Source: Sisyra terminalis (lineage: Eukaryota > Arthropoda > Insecta > Neuroptera > Sisyridae). From it: DNA of 64,000 nucleotides. Of this stretch, positions 32,706-42,373 are shown piece by piece (position 1 is the stretch's first letter; every line of letters begins with the position of its first letter). The notes beneath the pieces are model-generated. The model was given only the letters and a program-made list of their open reading frames with translations. It ran no database searches and was not told the DNA's origin. A program made the position numbers and the translations under genes. The DNA is taken from NCBI GenBank assembly GCA_958496175.1, contig OY292277.1:49921050-49985049 (forward strand), read 5' to 3'.

Positions 32706-35200
32706 TGAATTTTTCAAAAGTAATTGGATATTTTCTATATGACAAAATAAATACCCCATTGCTGCATTAATTTTGGTTCTTATAGTGCTTGGAACCAAAG
32801 AAAAAGCGTAAAAGTAGAAAATATTTTCTATTTAATAACTTAGAATAGAAGAATTAATTAAATTTTATGCTATTGGTTCACTTGAAAATTTAATGGTTTT
32901 TGATGGAAAAAATTGACAATTATTATATAGACCATTTAGTTTAACAATCGGATAATTTGTTTTCCACTTAAAAGTAATGCAAATTTAGAGAAAAATGCAT
33001 TACAGTACCAAACAAAGCTGGGACAATATTTCTTACAGTTATCCTTAGGGAATGTATCATTCTTATAAATTTTATAAAAATATTTATTCGTCATTTTACA
33101 ATCTTCTATGTACCTATACAAAGCAATGAGTAAAATTTATTTTACTAATATAGCAAATGCTAATCTTTGGAACTCTGTAGATCAAAAATTATGAAAATTA
33201 TATACCTTACATTTAAGTATGTTATTGTTAAAAGTATACACTATCGGATTGTAAAAAAAAATCAGTTTTGATTTTAAGCAAATACGAATTAAATTTCAAA
33301 TGATTAGTTTCTCAGCACAAATGTAAAGACTTATGAATCTTCTGTACATTTGATAATCAGCATGAAATTCGTGAATTGAATTTTATTGTTTCAACAATCT
33401 AACAATTCTGTAATAATAAAATATTAATTATACTTTTCAGAAGATATTCTATACATTTATAGCGAAAGTAACTCTTGAATTTTCTATGCATTCTTCATCT
33501 TTAGAACTTTAGGGTTCCGAAAACTATGTCGCCCTAGACCCGTTAGGCCCGGGCCTAGGAGTAAATCCATTACTGCTTTCTTAGAGACTATTTTAGCACC
33601 CAGTAACGCAATATTTTCAGCAATGGTCGTGAATATTAGAGTCGTAAAATGATAGAATTTCTAGCCAAATTGGTGGAACGAAATAATTTTTTTTTTACTT
33701 TTCAAAAGTAAAAATATATTTTTTTAAAATAACTCCAAAAAAAAAAAGCTTTTCAAAGCTTTAAAGTTAGCAAGAAGTATTTCTTTATTTTCTACAAAAA
33801 TCGGTGATCGATTTCTCCAGGGATATTTCTTACACAAATGGATGAAGATTTTTTTAATGTAATTATTTATCGATTAACTAAGATTTGTTCTTTTGCTAAG
33901 GGATGCAAGGGTATCAAACAAATAACGATTTTCTTTAAAAAAATATTAACCCTTCAAAAAAATCATACATATTATGACATTTGGCACACAAAACACAGAA
34001 AAATCGCAAACGTATTCGCGATCTTTTCATCACGCACGTTTACATATGGACCTTTTCATCGAAATGTATCGTTCCACATATATCCGACGAACAAGTCTCC
34101 AGTTTCATGCAAAAAAGTGTTGAATTTCATTTCCATTATCGTATATAAAACACATTACATACATCCATATAATATTGTTTGTAGGTATATAGTACCAACG
34201 TGTGTTTTTTTTTTGCTTGCTTTTATTCTTTCAAATTTGTTTGTAGTTTCTTTTTTTGTTATTTTATATTTTTTTCCCCGTGAATTGAGGACAGGTATTA
34301 TAGAAAGGGACGGGCACAACGGAATGTGATAACCGAGATAAAAAACAAGAAAAAAAAACACACGATAGTTTCATATTTCGTTTTTGATTGATGAGAAATC
34401 CTAGAATATTATCGTCTAAAAATTTTTTCTTCTTCTCTTATCCACTAAAATTTTTTCATTCAATAATTTTTTTACGAGTCAAACGTGATTTTCACACTCA
34501 TACAAACATTAAATTTTTAATGAAGTAATAAAAGCTTAAATCATAATGACGATGTGATATTTTCATATGCGATTGTAAACTAATGTTCGAGGTATACATT
34601 AAATCATTATCAACTTGCTGATGTATGTATACGACGACGGAAAATAACACTGAGTTATAGTTATTACTTGGCGCTTTCTATTCGACTAATACTCGTACAT
34701 ACCGACATTTGGAAAATTTTAATTTTCCAATATACGAAATGAGCAAACAATGAAATTTTAATTGACACACAAATATCGGTATAAATCTATGCTTTTATCG
34801 CCCGTTGATTACTTTAGAGCAAAATTTCTCATGCAATTTTTTTTTTTTTTGGTGGGAAATTATTACCAAAGTGCTGTTCTAGTACTAAGACAAAGTAAAT
34901 ATCGAAACTTGTTCGATAACAAGATTTGTTAACAATAATAACTCAACTGTGTCAATAGTCTTAATTAATGAATTACCACTAAGACTTGGATCGATAATGT
35001 CTAACTGAAATACTTTGAGTAAGATTCAATGTTTGAATATTCTTGCGTAAAGAATATCGAAAGTTACTTTTGATAAAGTTCAAACTAGTTTTACAATTAA
35101 GTTTATAATTTGTAACAATATTCGATGACTGTTTATAGTATGTAACAAGTTACCAAATTATCATTAAATTCCTTGGATTTTCACCGTCAATTACGCCGTT
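32706..35200. other. Unique AT-rich DNA
   Basis: No repeat partners in the window. A 163-codon plus-strand frame is listed separately. A GC-rich 14 bp palindrome TAGGCCCGGGCCTA lies at 33544-33557, surrounded by GCCCTAGACC. A GC-poor T-rich stretch follows. No splice-bounded exon could be supported. Confidence 0.4.
33838..34329 (+). CDS. Orphan 163-codon open frame, doubtful
   Basis: This is one of the longest ATG-initiated frames in the window and starts in a favourable context (ACACAAATGG). The translation begins MDEDFFNVIIYRLTK and has a hydrophobic segment near residues 118-147 that could cross a membrane. Composition is dominated by F, I, Y and K, as expected from translated AT-rich DNA. 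No domain was recognised. A minus-strand frame overlaps its end. It is more likely a chance frame than a gene. Confidence 0.15.
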   Translation: MDEDFFNVIIYRLTKICSFAKGCKGIKQITIFFKKILTLQKNHTYYDIWHTKHRKIANVFAIFSSRTFTYGPFHRNVSFHIYPTNKSPVSCKKVLNFISIIVYKTHYIHPYNIVCRYIVPTCVFFLLAFILSNLFVVSFFVILYFFPRELRTGIIERDGHNGM

Positions 35201-35443
35201 TATTTTGAAAGTGACTTAAGTCCATTTCAAAAACAATCCTTAAAGTATTATCATTTTTAACCATAGGAACATAAGATACTGAGGAGGAGGGAATAATTGG
35301 CGTTTTTGTTAACAACTAAAATGAAATCAGTAATTTCTGAAAACTTAGCAGTTAACATAATTAACATACTTTGTTCTAGTTACAAGAAGAAGAATCACCA
35401 TATAGGCCGTCCTTGAAATGGACTTACACCATTTTCAAAATAA
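35201..35443. mobile_element. Small MITE, about 243 bp (family M), uninterrupted copy
   Basis: The ends are inverted: TATTTTGAAAGTGACTTAAG then TCCATTTCAA at the left, and TTGAAATGGACTTACACC then ATTTTCAAAATAA at the right. The interior contains GAGGAGGGAATAATTGGCG and ATGAAATCAGTAATTTCTG. The same element, split by another insertion, lies at 50637-51111. No coding capacity. This copy shows the pre-insertion state of that site. Confidence 0.85.
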
Positions 35444-36422
35444 TCGAGTCAAAAATCAAAATCGAGTCAAAATCATCAAATGCGATTATAGACTTCTAAA
35501 TATCAAAATTATGGTATCAAAATTTCACCCATCTTTTTTTGGTATCCAAAACAATATTTTTGATGTATTTTTTGAAAAAAAATGATTAAAATCGTAGGTG
35601 TTTAAATTTTTAATCAATGAAAACCCAAAAGGCAAACAACCGTCCAAATTTATCATAAAACAGTGCATTTTTTCTGCCAAATTTGCAATTATTTTACAAG
35701 TTCAACTCATTGGCATCATTGCATATTTGAAGCTAGAAAAAAATTCTTCATGAACCAAAAAAAACGGCATTGTTAATTTTAAAAGCACATGAGAAGAAAA
35801 TAAAATCAAACATGGATGACATCATTGTCGTCGAAATGAAGATGATCGACATCACTAGTGGATTATTTTTTGATCACTCGACTGTATTTCCGGTTGTGAA
35901 TCTCTTTCGATTGTTCCGCCTCTCCCACTGCAGTTTTTATATATATTTATATATCTCTATATAGAATACACATCCCACAGCAAATGTGAAAAGAATTGAT
36001 GCGTTTTCGGGCGCATTTATGCGAACGGACTGAAAACAGATTTTTATTGATATGAAGGGAAAAAAATAAAAAAAAAATAGAGGAAACAATGCCGAAGAAG
36101 AAACAAACCATTACTGAGTTGATAAATACGTGATTGATTCAACATTGTATTGTTTTTTTTTATATAGACAAATTTATTGGGATGTCGAACAAATATTTAC
36201 AAATAAATTGAAGCTTTTTTAAGAAACTATAAAAAGCTTTCCACGTTTTCAATTTTTACGACACATTGGGGGGTTGGTTTTGATTTAATTTCTTTGTAGT
36301 GCTGCAAATGATATTTGCCACATAAATCATCAAGTAGGTAGTACCAATTTCCAGTGATTAATCAATAAGAATAATAGCTCAAGTGATTTGTATCAGTGAA
36401 TTACATTCAAGTGGTCGATGTT
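35444..36422. other. Unassigned AT-rich DNA
   Basis: A higher-complexity block around 35800-35940 (GACATCATTGTCGTCGAAAT) contains a short plus-strand frame (35770-35964) without a recognised motif. Nothing else was identified. Confidence 0.4.
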
Positions 36423-36796
36423 TTAAAGGGGTATTCTGGTCTAGAAGTCTGAATTTTAGGCATTTTTTCAAGTAAGATTGAAAAATTATTATTTTTTGAC
36501 ATTTTGAGAATATAAAAAAAATAACTAGAAAAAAAACAAAATTCGCCGAGATAGAGGCCGGTGAAATGGGGGCTTCAAAAAAAAAAACGGTGCATCCTGG
36601 TTGATATGATTTCAACTATTGTAGAGATCTAAAACAAAAAAATCTAACAAATTTTTCATTAATAAAGATGTCGCTATCGGGTTGACCATTTTCAAAAAAA
36701 AAAATAAAGAAATAACAAAATGGCGTCGACTTGAAAAAATAAACTTTGTTCACCAGATTTTTTCGAACTTTCCGAATTTTTTAAAAATACTTGAAA

Positions 36797-37107
36797 CCAA
36801 TGTGTATACAATATAAAAAATATATTGCAGTCCAATTTATGTAGTATAATTTAACATAATAATATACAAATTTAAAATAATAATATACAAATTTAATATA
36901 ATAATATACAAATTTAATATAATAATATATAAACTTAATATAATAATATATAAAAATCTTACCACCAACATAAATTTGAAAATAAGTTCAAACAAAAATA
37001 TTCGTGACGTATTGCCCAGATACGTATTTCGATTGCCAAGCAATCTTCATCAGTGGTCATCAAATAGTTTGGACCACTCCGTAACTGCTTTGTAAAGATT
37101 CACAAAA
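36797..37107. mobile_element. One-armed copy of foldback family B
   Basis: It starts GTGTATACAATATAAAAAAT and continues through CAGTCCAATTTATGTAGTAT, AAACAAAAATATTCGTGACG, TATTGCCCAGATACGTATTT, CAAGCAATCTTCATCAGTGG and ACCACTCCGTAACTGCTTTG, matching the left arm at 19372-19595. The right arm is absent. It carries an expanded minisatellite (next entry). Confidence 0.85.
36846..36955. repeat. Minisatellite, ~21 bp unit, about five copies
   Basis: Tandem units of the form AATTTAATATAATAATATAC(A) repeat about five times. The equivalent position of the 19.4 kb copy has only one or two units. The expansion generates a minus-strand frame with repeated ILNLYII, which is not a gene. Confidence 0.85.
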
Positions 37108-37479
37108 TAATCACGGATTGACCTCAATTTATATGTCGTTCCTTTCTTTTTTTGCGATGTGGTTATGGAGGGGAGGGGTGTTCCCAAATTTCTTTACTTT
37201 CACCGAATCCTTCGTAAGCAACCCGAAAAGTGCCGAATTTTGAATTGAACTATTTTCCCAATTTAGTACCTTTCCCTTTCTTAAAAATCTTATTTTGACT
37301 TAAAATCAATTTTTTTTTAAATCCAAAGCAGACGCGAAGGAGAGTTGTATAAAAAAGATATATACCAAATTTCAACGGAATCGGTTCAGTAGAACTTGAA
37401 ATATCATATCAACCACCTGCAAAAGTAGTTTCTAGAAAAACGCGTTTAAAGTTTCGGAATCAATTCTAATCGAATAACT

Positions 37480-37859
37480 CTGAAAATAATATGTTTACTA
37501 TGCTTTTTATAAGTTCAACTAAAAATATTTTTACTGATTATTTCTAACTTTTAATTACCTTTCCAATGATATATAACTCACCTGTTTAAAGTAAAAATTT
37601 CTATTTTCATCCCTAGGAAATACTTTCCCTTATTATTTTTTTGGAATGATAAGTAGCCTATAGTCTGTGGGAAATTGTGTTGTATCTTAATATCAAATTT
37701 CATTAAATTCGGTTGTTCCGTTCTTTAGTTAAATCGGGACACACAGACAGACAGACAGACAAAAATTTTAAAAATATTAAATCTGGAATAAGGGCCTCAT
37801 GAAATAAATATTTACCTTAAAATTGAGTTCAAAATCGAAATGTACAGACAGACGTAAGC
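37480..37859 (-). mobile_element. Helitron fragment, 5' side only
   Basis: Contains the Helitron blocks TTCGGTTGTTCCGTTCTTTA, GTTAAATCGGGACACACAG, an (ACAG)n run at about 37739-37764 and AAATGTACAGACAGACGTAAG, nearly identical to the 25.1 kb and 39.2 kb copies. It stops at ACGTAAG, just short of the 5' terminus, and lacks the 3' hairpin end. Confidence 0.85.
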
Positions 37860-37986
37860 CTTTTCGGCTGCATCTCCGAAAATAATTCGGATTTTTAAAA
37901 ATCCTTTTAAGGATCATATTTTTGAATGTCTAAACTTTCAAAATATGCAAAAAAATAATGATTTTTTCAAGTTTCTACCCCCTTAA

Positions 37987-39154
37987 TCCTTTTCCAATTA
38001 AAAATCAATTAAAACCCATTTTTTTTGTGTCTAATTAAAAAAAATGTCAACGAAATGATGAAGAGGGAATTAATGTGGGTAAAATATTATTAATCTGTGA
38101 TACTATGATACTTGCGTATGTTTATGCTTTAAGCTTTAGGCGAAAATAAGTTTTCTCTTAGCTACACTTCGATTCTCTATTCAATGGCAGCCCTTCCGGG
38201 TAACAGATATTCCCCTCTATTCCCGTAGGTAGTCATGTGTGTTTGACAACATAATATTCATTTATATATACTACAGCGTAAAATACGAAACGAATATATA
38301 TATGCGTACGTGAATGTGTTTCTAGGGATAAGATTAAAATGGCACGTGGCTAAACTATGCAAATATTTAACAGATTCTTCATTGCTTTATCTCGTCATCA
38401 GCAATCAGATTCAGCTATCTTTATTCCCATTTATCTGAGTTTAATTAAATTCTTTTTTTCTGCATATGCCCCATGTAATGATTTTAATAAACATTTAAAA
38501 TTATAAAGATTTTTTGATGAATCAATATTATGGAGTACGAGAGGAAAGTCTCCTATTTCCTTATTTAAGCTGCTTTAGCTATCGACAAATTTCCATTTAA
38601 AAATACAAATTGTATATTTGCAAAAAATATGTTTAATAAATAAGTTGACACCTTTGATAAAAGCACCGATCCAATTGAACTTTGCCTCGGAAATATTTGT
38701 TGGCTTCATTTTTGTATAGTTGTAAAATAATAAGATTGAGCAAATATATAATTGGGTATTAATTTAATTAGTTTTCAACAAAGGTATGAACTATTGATTT
38801 AGCGTCAAAGCAAATTAGGATAATCGAAATTTTAAAATTGGCCCAACTATTCTAATTAAATTATTGCATTTTGGTTTACTTTCTAAATAAACGAGGATAT
38901 ATTTAAATCAGTTAGAATAACAGGTTGGACAGGTTCGATTAGATTAATTGGCTTTCGTTTAAAATAATTAGATAATATTGCAAGTTGCAAAAAGGTTTTA
39001 ATGGCTGCAATTTATAGCGATCCATCAAAATTATTTTGATTGGATTGGGAAGCAAATGATTCGATTATATTGATTTATTTACTATTTGGTATCTATTTTG
39101 ATTTAGGGGATGTAAAATTGACTTTAAAATTTAAAGAAGATTTATTATTTATTT
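37987..39154. other. Unique AT-rich DNA
   Basis: No repeat partner or open frame of note. The block 38160-38460 is of higher complexity and contains several TTATCT/AGATAA-like strings, which are too common to call regulatory. No gene is supported. Confidence 0.4.
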
Positions 39155-39527
39155 GTTGATCCCAGCGACTTCGTCTGCGTAACGTAGGTGTAGATTATAT
39201 TTTCTTTTTTTATTTGATATTTGTAGTGGGATATGAAAATTTTTATTTTTCTTCCATGAAAAACATAATCATACCTGAAAACACTATTTTGTCAACTTTA
39301 AAAAGACACATTTAATAAACTGTTGCAAAGAATGAAATATTTGTATTAGTCTAAGAGCCAATGGCTGGCTACCTGTATATATTTGACCAGACTTAAATTT
39401 TTGTACAGAGAGTCTCCGTAACCGAACATACATAAATTCGTTAGTTACTAAGTCTGCCAAAGGTGGTGCGCATGTACATCAGGTATTAAAAATTGACTAA
39501 TTTTAAATGTATTTTACCACGTCTGTC

Positions 39528-39822
39528 GTTTGAAAATTTTAAAATATATTATTATTACTATTGAAAAATAGTGGCAGACAATTTTGAAGTTACCAAAGAA
39601 TATGAATTTTTTAAATATGAAAACCAGATCTGCCAATAATATATTTTTCCATTGCAGTCTTAGAATTTTATGACATTTTTTAAGCAGATCTGGTTTTTCA
39701 AAATTTAAATTTCATATTTTTGGTATCTTCAAAATTGTCTGCCACTAAGTTATCCGCGCGATAATGGTCTGCCATGGTTAAATTTCCATAGTATTAATAA
39801 TATATTTCAAAATTTTTAAACT
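39528..39822. mobile_element. Foldback MITE nested in the Helitron
   Basis: Two inverted pairs are nested. GTGGCAGACAATTTTGAAG and AACCAGATCTGC (39571-39633) pair with GCAGATCTGGTT and CTTCAAAATTGTCTGCCAC (39672-39746). Farther out, TTGAAAATTTTAAAATATAT pairs with a diverged copy near 39800-39822. The arms repeat the string GTCTGCCA. No coding content. The other Helitrons lack this segment, so it inserted here later. Confidence 0.75.
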
Positions 39823-40118
39823 AAGTGATAATAAAACCCCTTTTACTCTTTTAGGGTAGGAATTTTAAAAAAAAAATTCTTAACAAATGTCTACTTCTTA
39901 TAAGGAATACATCGAATATTAAAATTTCATCAGTCAGAGGGGATCTATAAATACAGCATTTTATGTATGCACAGTTTTAAAAACGTATTTTCTTTAAGTT
40001 TTATTACTATTATTATTACTACTACTACTATTACTTTTTTTCGTTAATATGTCCTTATTGAGCAACTCTAAGGATCTATTTACAACAATTTTGTAAAAAA
40101 AAAAATAAAAAAAAACTT

Positions 40119-40197
40119 CACTGTAAGATTCGAACCCACGTCTTTATAATTAGGAGCATCAGAATGTTAGATACGTAAGCCATTACGCTATTAACAT
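40119..40197 (-). tRNA. tRNA-like segment with A and B boxes inside a Helitron
   Basis: On the minus strand TAGCGTAATGG (40180-40190) fits the polymerase III A box, and GGTTCGAATC (40127-40136) is an exact B box. A T-arm can pair (GTGGG/CTTAC). The anticodon arm is imperfect and the acceptor arms do not pair, so this is not a functional tRNA. It looks like a tRNA-derived SINE head or a decayed tRNA captured by the Helitron. The same segment is in the same relative orientation in the 42.4 kb Helitron. Confidence 0.55.
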
Positions 40198-40653
40198 CAA
40201 CTATCTGTTTTATATATATAAAGGTTTATATTTCAAAGAGGCAATTTTTTTAAATTTAAATTGAATTTACTGTGCTTTTTATCAGTTCAACTAAAAATAT
40301 TTTTATAGATTATTTTCTAACTTTAAATTGCCTTTCCAATGATACTTAACTCATCTGTATAGTTTTAAAAACTTCTGTTTTCATCCCTTAGGAATACCTT
40401 CCCTTATTATTTTTTTGGAATGATAAGTAGCCTATAGTCTGTGGAAAATTGTATTGTATCTTAATACCAAATTTCATTAAACTCGGTTGTTCCGTTCTTT
40501 AGTTAAATCGGGACACACAGACAGACAGACAGACTGAAATTTTAAAAATGTTAAATTCGGAATAAGGGCTTCTTGATACAAATATTTACCCTAAAATTGG
40601 GTTCAAAATCGAAATGTACAGACAGACGTAAGAATTTTATATATTAGTATAGA

Positions 40654-42099
40654 TATAGATAAATAAGACCACAATATTTCATATATTGGGAAAACACCAC
40701 GATAGTTGATTTTAAAACGAAATAAATTTATAGTGTAGAGAATATAACACAAATGAAAGGAAAACTAATTTACGGGCGATTTAAATTCGGGAAGGAGTAG
40801 GGGGTGAGTTTTGACGGGTAAAAAACGGTTTATCTTGATTTCTGGTAAAACTACAAGTCCTATGGAAAAAAATTAAATAACAAAGTGGTAGGTAATTAAA
40901 AGATTTACAACTTTTGTATACTTTTATCTTCAAAAAAATTTTCCACGATATTTGGTGAAAACTTACCTTTTTTATCCCAAACACTTTAATTTTTGGGAAT
41001 TAAAATATTAATTTTTTCATTTTATTTTGATTTAATATCGAAAAAGCTCCCTTATTTTCAATTGATAATTCTTGGGTCAAAATATTTTTTTTTAATATAA
41101 TCGGTAGGCTTTATGTTCGTTGAAATCCCAACTTTTTGATGGTATGAAAAGTATACATTAGTATGGCTAATGTCCCCAGAAAATGGAAAAAATGTAGAAT
41201 TTTCTTTAAATTATATGCGAAGGTTCCGATTTATTGCAATTTTAAGAAAACTTATATATCTGAGTAATCTTTCTCTGAGAACATTAACCATAGTAATGTG
41301 TATTTTTTTTGTAGGTTTTTTTAATTTATTTAGTATCAAAATGATCTCCTGAATTTGAATTTGATCTATTGATTCCTTTGCAACTCTTTTTCGATAAATC
41401 CTAATCACACCTTGGGAATTATGCACTGTATCTTTAATGTTATTGCGACAAAATGCACTTGAACAAAATTTAGTAGTATTTTTCTGATCCATAAAATAGT
41501 TAAGACTTAACATTGATCAAAGAAAAAATCACTTGAAGAGTTTGATAGCAAATTTGTTAATGTAATAGGAGAATATTATCGCTTAATCCTACATGCGAAT
41601 ATGAATTTCATTTATTTATGGAAATAGATTGAAGGGGTGACGTTAAATACATGTGTCTGATGTAACCGAGTGTAATTCCGTTTATTTTTCTCCTTTCATC
41701 CCCATTTTCTCTTCCACATCAAACACGGTTTGTTGCCCCTTTTTTGTATAAGCCGCTTAACATTGAAATGGCTTCTGGTGGCAATGTTTTTGTCACCTTC
41801 GAAACTAAATGCACCCGACAGCAACTCCTCATATTTCCTCATGTCATACTTCTTACATATTAACATAATTAGACGAAAGCCTTAATAAGTATTTTTTTAT
41901 CACACTTCTTGTAGCTACTATTCCACGTGGAATGGGAAACGGATGCCCGACAAATTCTCAACAAATTAATTGTTTTTCTCACACCTTCTAGTCGAGTTAA
42001 ATGTGATACTGGTGAAATCATGGATGGAGATGTGGCTTAGGGTAAATGTGGAAAAGCGATAGATTTTATGGGATATCAAGTTAGATGACAAGTGCTCAC
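40654..42099. other. Unassigned DNA with one arm of the 49.1 kb inverted repeat
   Basis: The part 40990-41290 (TTTTGATTTAATATCGAAAA; GTTGAAATCCCAACTTT.TGATGG; GCTAATGTCCCCAGAAAATG) is a diverged single copy of the arm found inverted at 49098-49573. Open frames on both strands around 41170-41513 fall in or near it and show no motif. 41600-42000 is unique, of higher complexity, with no gene identified. Confidence 0.5.
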
Positions 42100-42200
42100 C
42101 AGGAGGCGGAACGGAATGAATATCAATTTGATATCCCGTTGAGATGTCCTCCACGTTTATGGACCATTGTCCGGCTTTATAGTTATCATTGTGGTAATAA
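42100..42200 (-). CDS. Possible internal exon, minus strand
   Basis: The minus strand has an open frame translating to YKAGQWSINVEDISTGYQ then IDIHSVPPPG. It ends exactly at a strong splice donor, CCTG|GTGAGC (exon end 42100, phase 1). A possible acceptor AACTATAAAG lies at about 42175 but has no real pyrimidine tract, and the frame is open back to about 42203. Composition is balanced and the peptide looks protein-like; past the donor the frame becomes low-complexity. No family was recognised. The plus strand also has a plausible frame here with a weaker boundary. Confidence 0.3.
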
Positions 42201-42373
42201 ATTACACATTAAAATTGTTCAAAAATTCACAGTAATTGTTCAAAATCAAAACCTCAAATTTTCCGTTTTCAACAATCGCAATGCCAACGTGGAGAATAAG
42301 TGAAAGAAAATGATTTATGAGTGACGATGAAAACTAAATTTTCTCTTGTATATAATTAAAAAGATCAACTCTA

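Larger units (their letters stand above)
36427..37982. mobile_element. Probable TTAA-target composite element, 1.56 kb
   Basis: The left end AGGGGTATTCTGGTCTAGA follows TTAA (36423-36426). The right end TTTCTACCCCC precedes TTAA (37983-37986). The terminal inverted repeat is short (GGGGTA..TACCCC), but the left end shares CTGGTCTAGA with the 15.7 kb TTAA element, and both contain AGAAAAACGCGTTTAAAGTTT internally. Two other elements are nested inside: a family B one-armed copy (36797-37107) and a Helitron 5' fragment (37480-37859). No transposase. Confidence 0.5.
39155..40653 (-). mobile_element. Non-autonomous Helitron, 1.5 kb, with nested foldback and tRNA-like segment
   Basis: On the minus strand the 5' end is TCTATACTAATATATAAAAT (40653). 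The 3' hairpin region is CGCAGACGAAGTCGCTGGGA near 39157-39182, with the final CTAG degraded. It contains the (ACAG)n run (about 40510-40534), the CGATTTAACTAAAGAACGGA block, a tRNA-like segment (40119-40197), a shared internal block (39830-40110) also present in the 42.4 kb and 51.2 kb Helitrons, and a foldback insert (39528-39822). No Rep/helicase frame. Confidence 0.85.

Noticed and set aside
36837..37043. 68-codon minus-strand frame with repeated ILNLYII
   Set aside because: Produced entirely by the 21 bp minisatellite.
40119..40197. Functional tRNA gene
   Set aside because: Acceptor arms do not pair and the anticodon arm is imperfect, so it is called tRNA-like only.
25833..40534. (ACAG)n runs as independent microsatellites
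   Set aside because: They occur at the same place in each Helitron copy and are part of the element.
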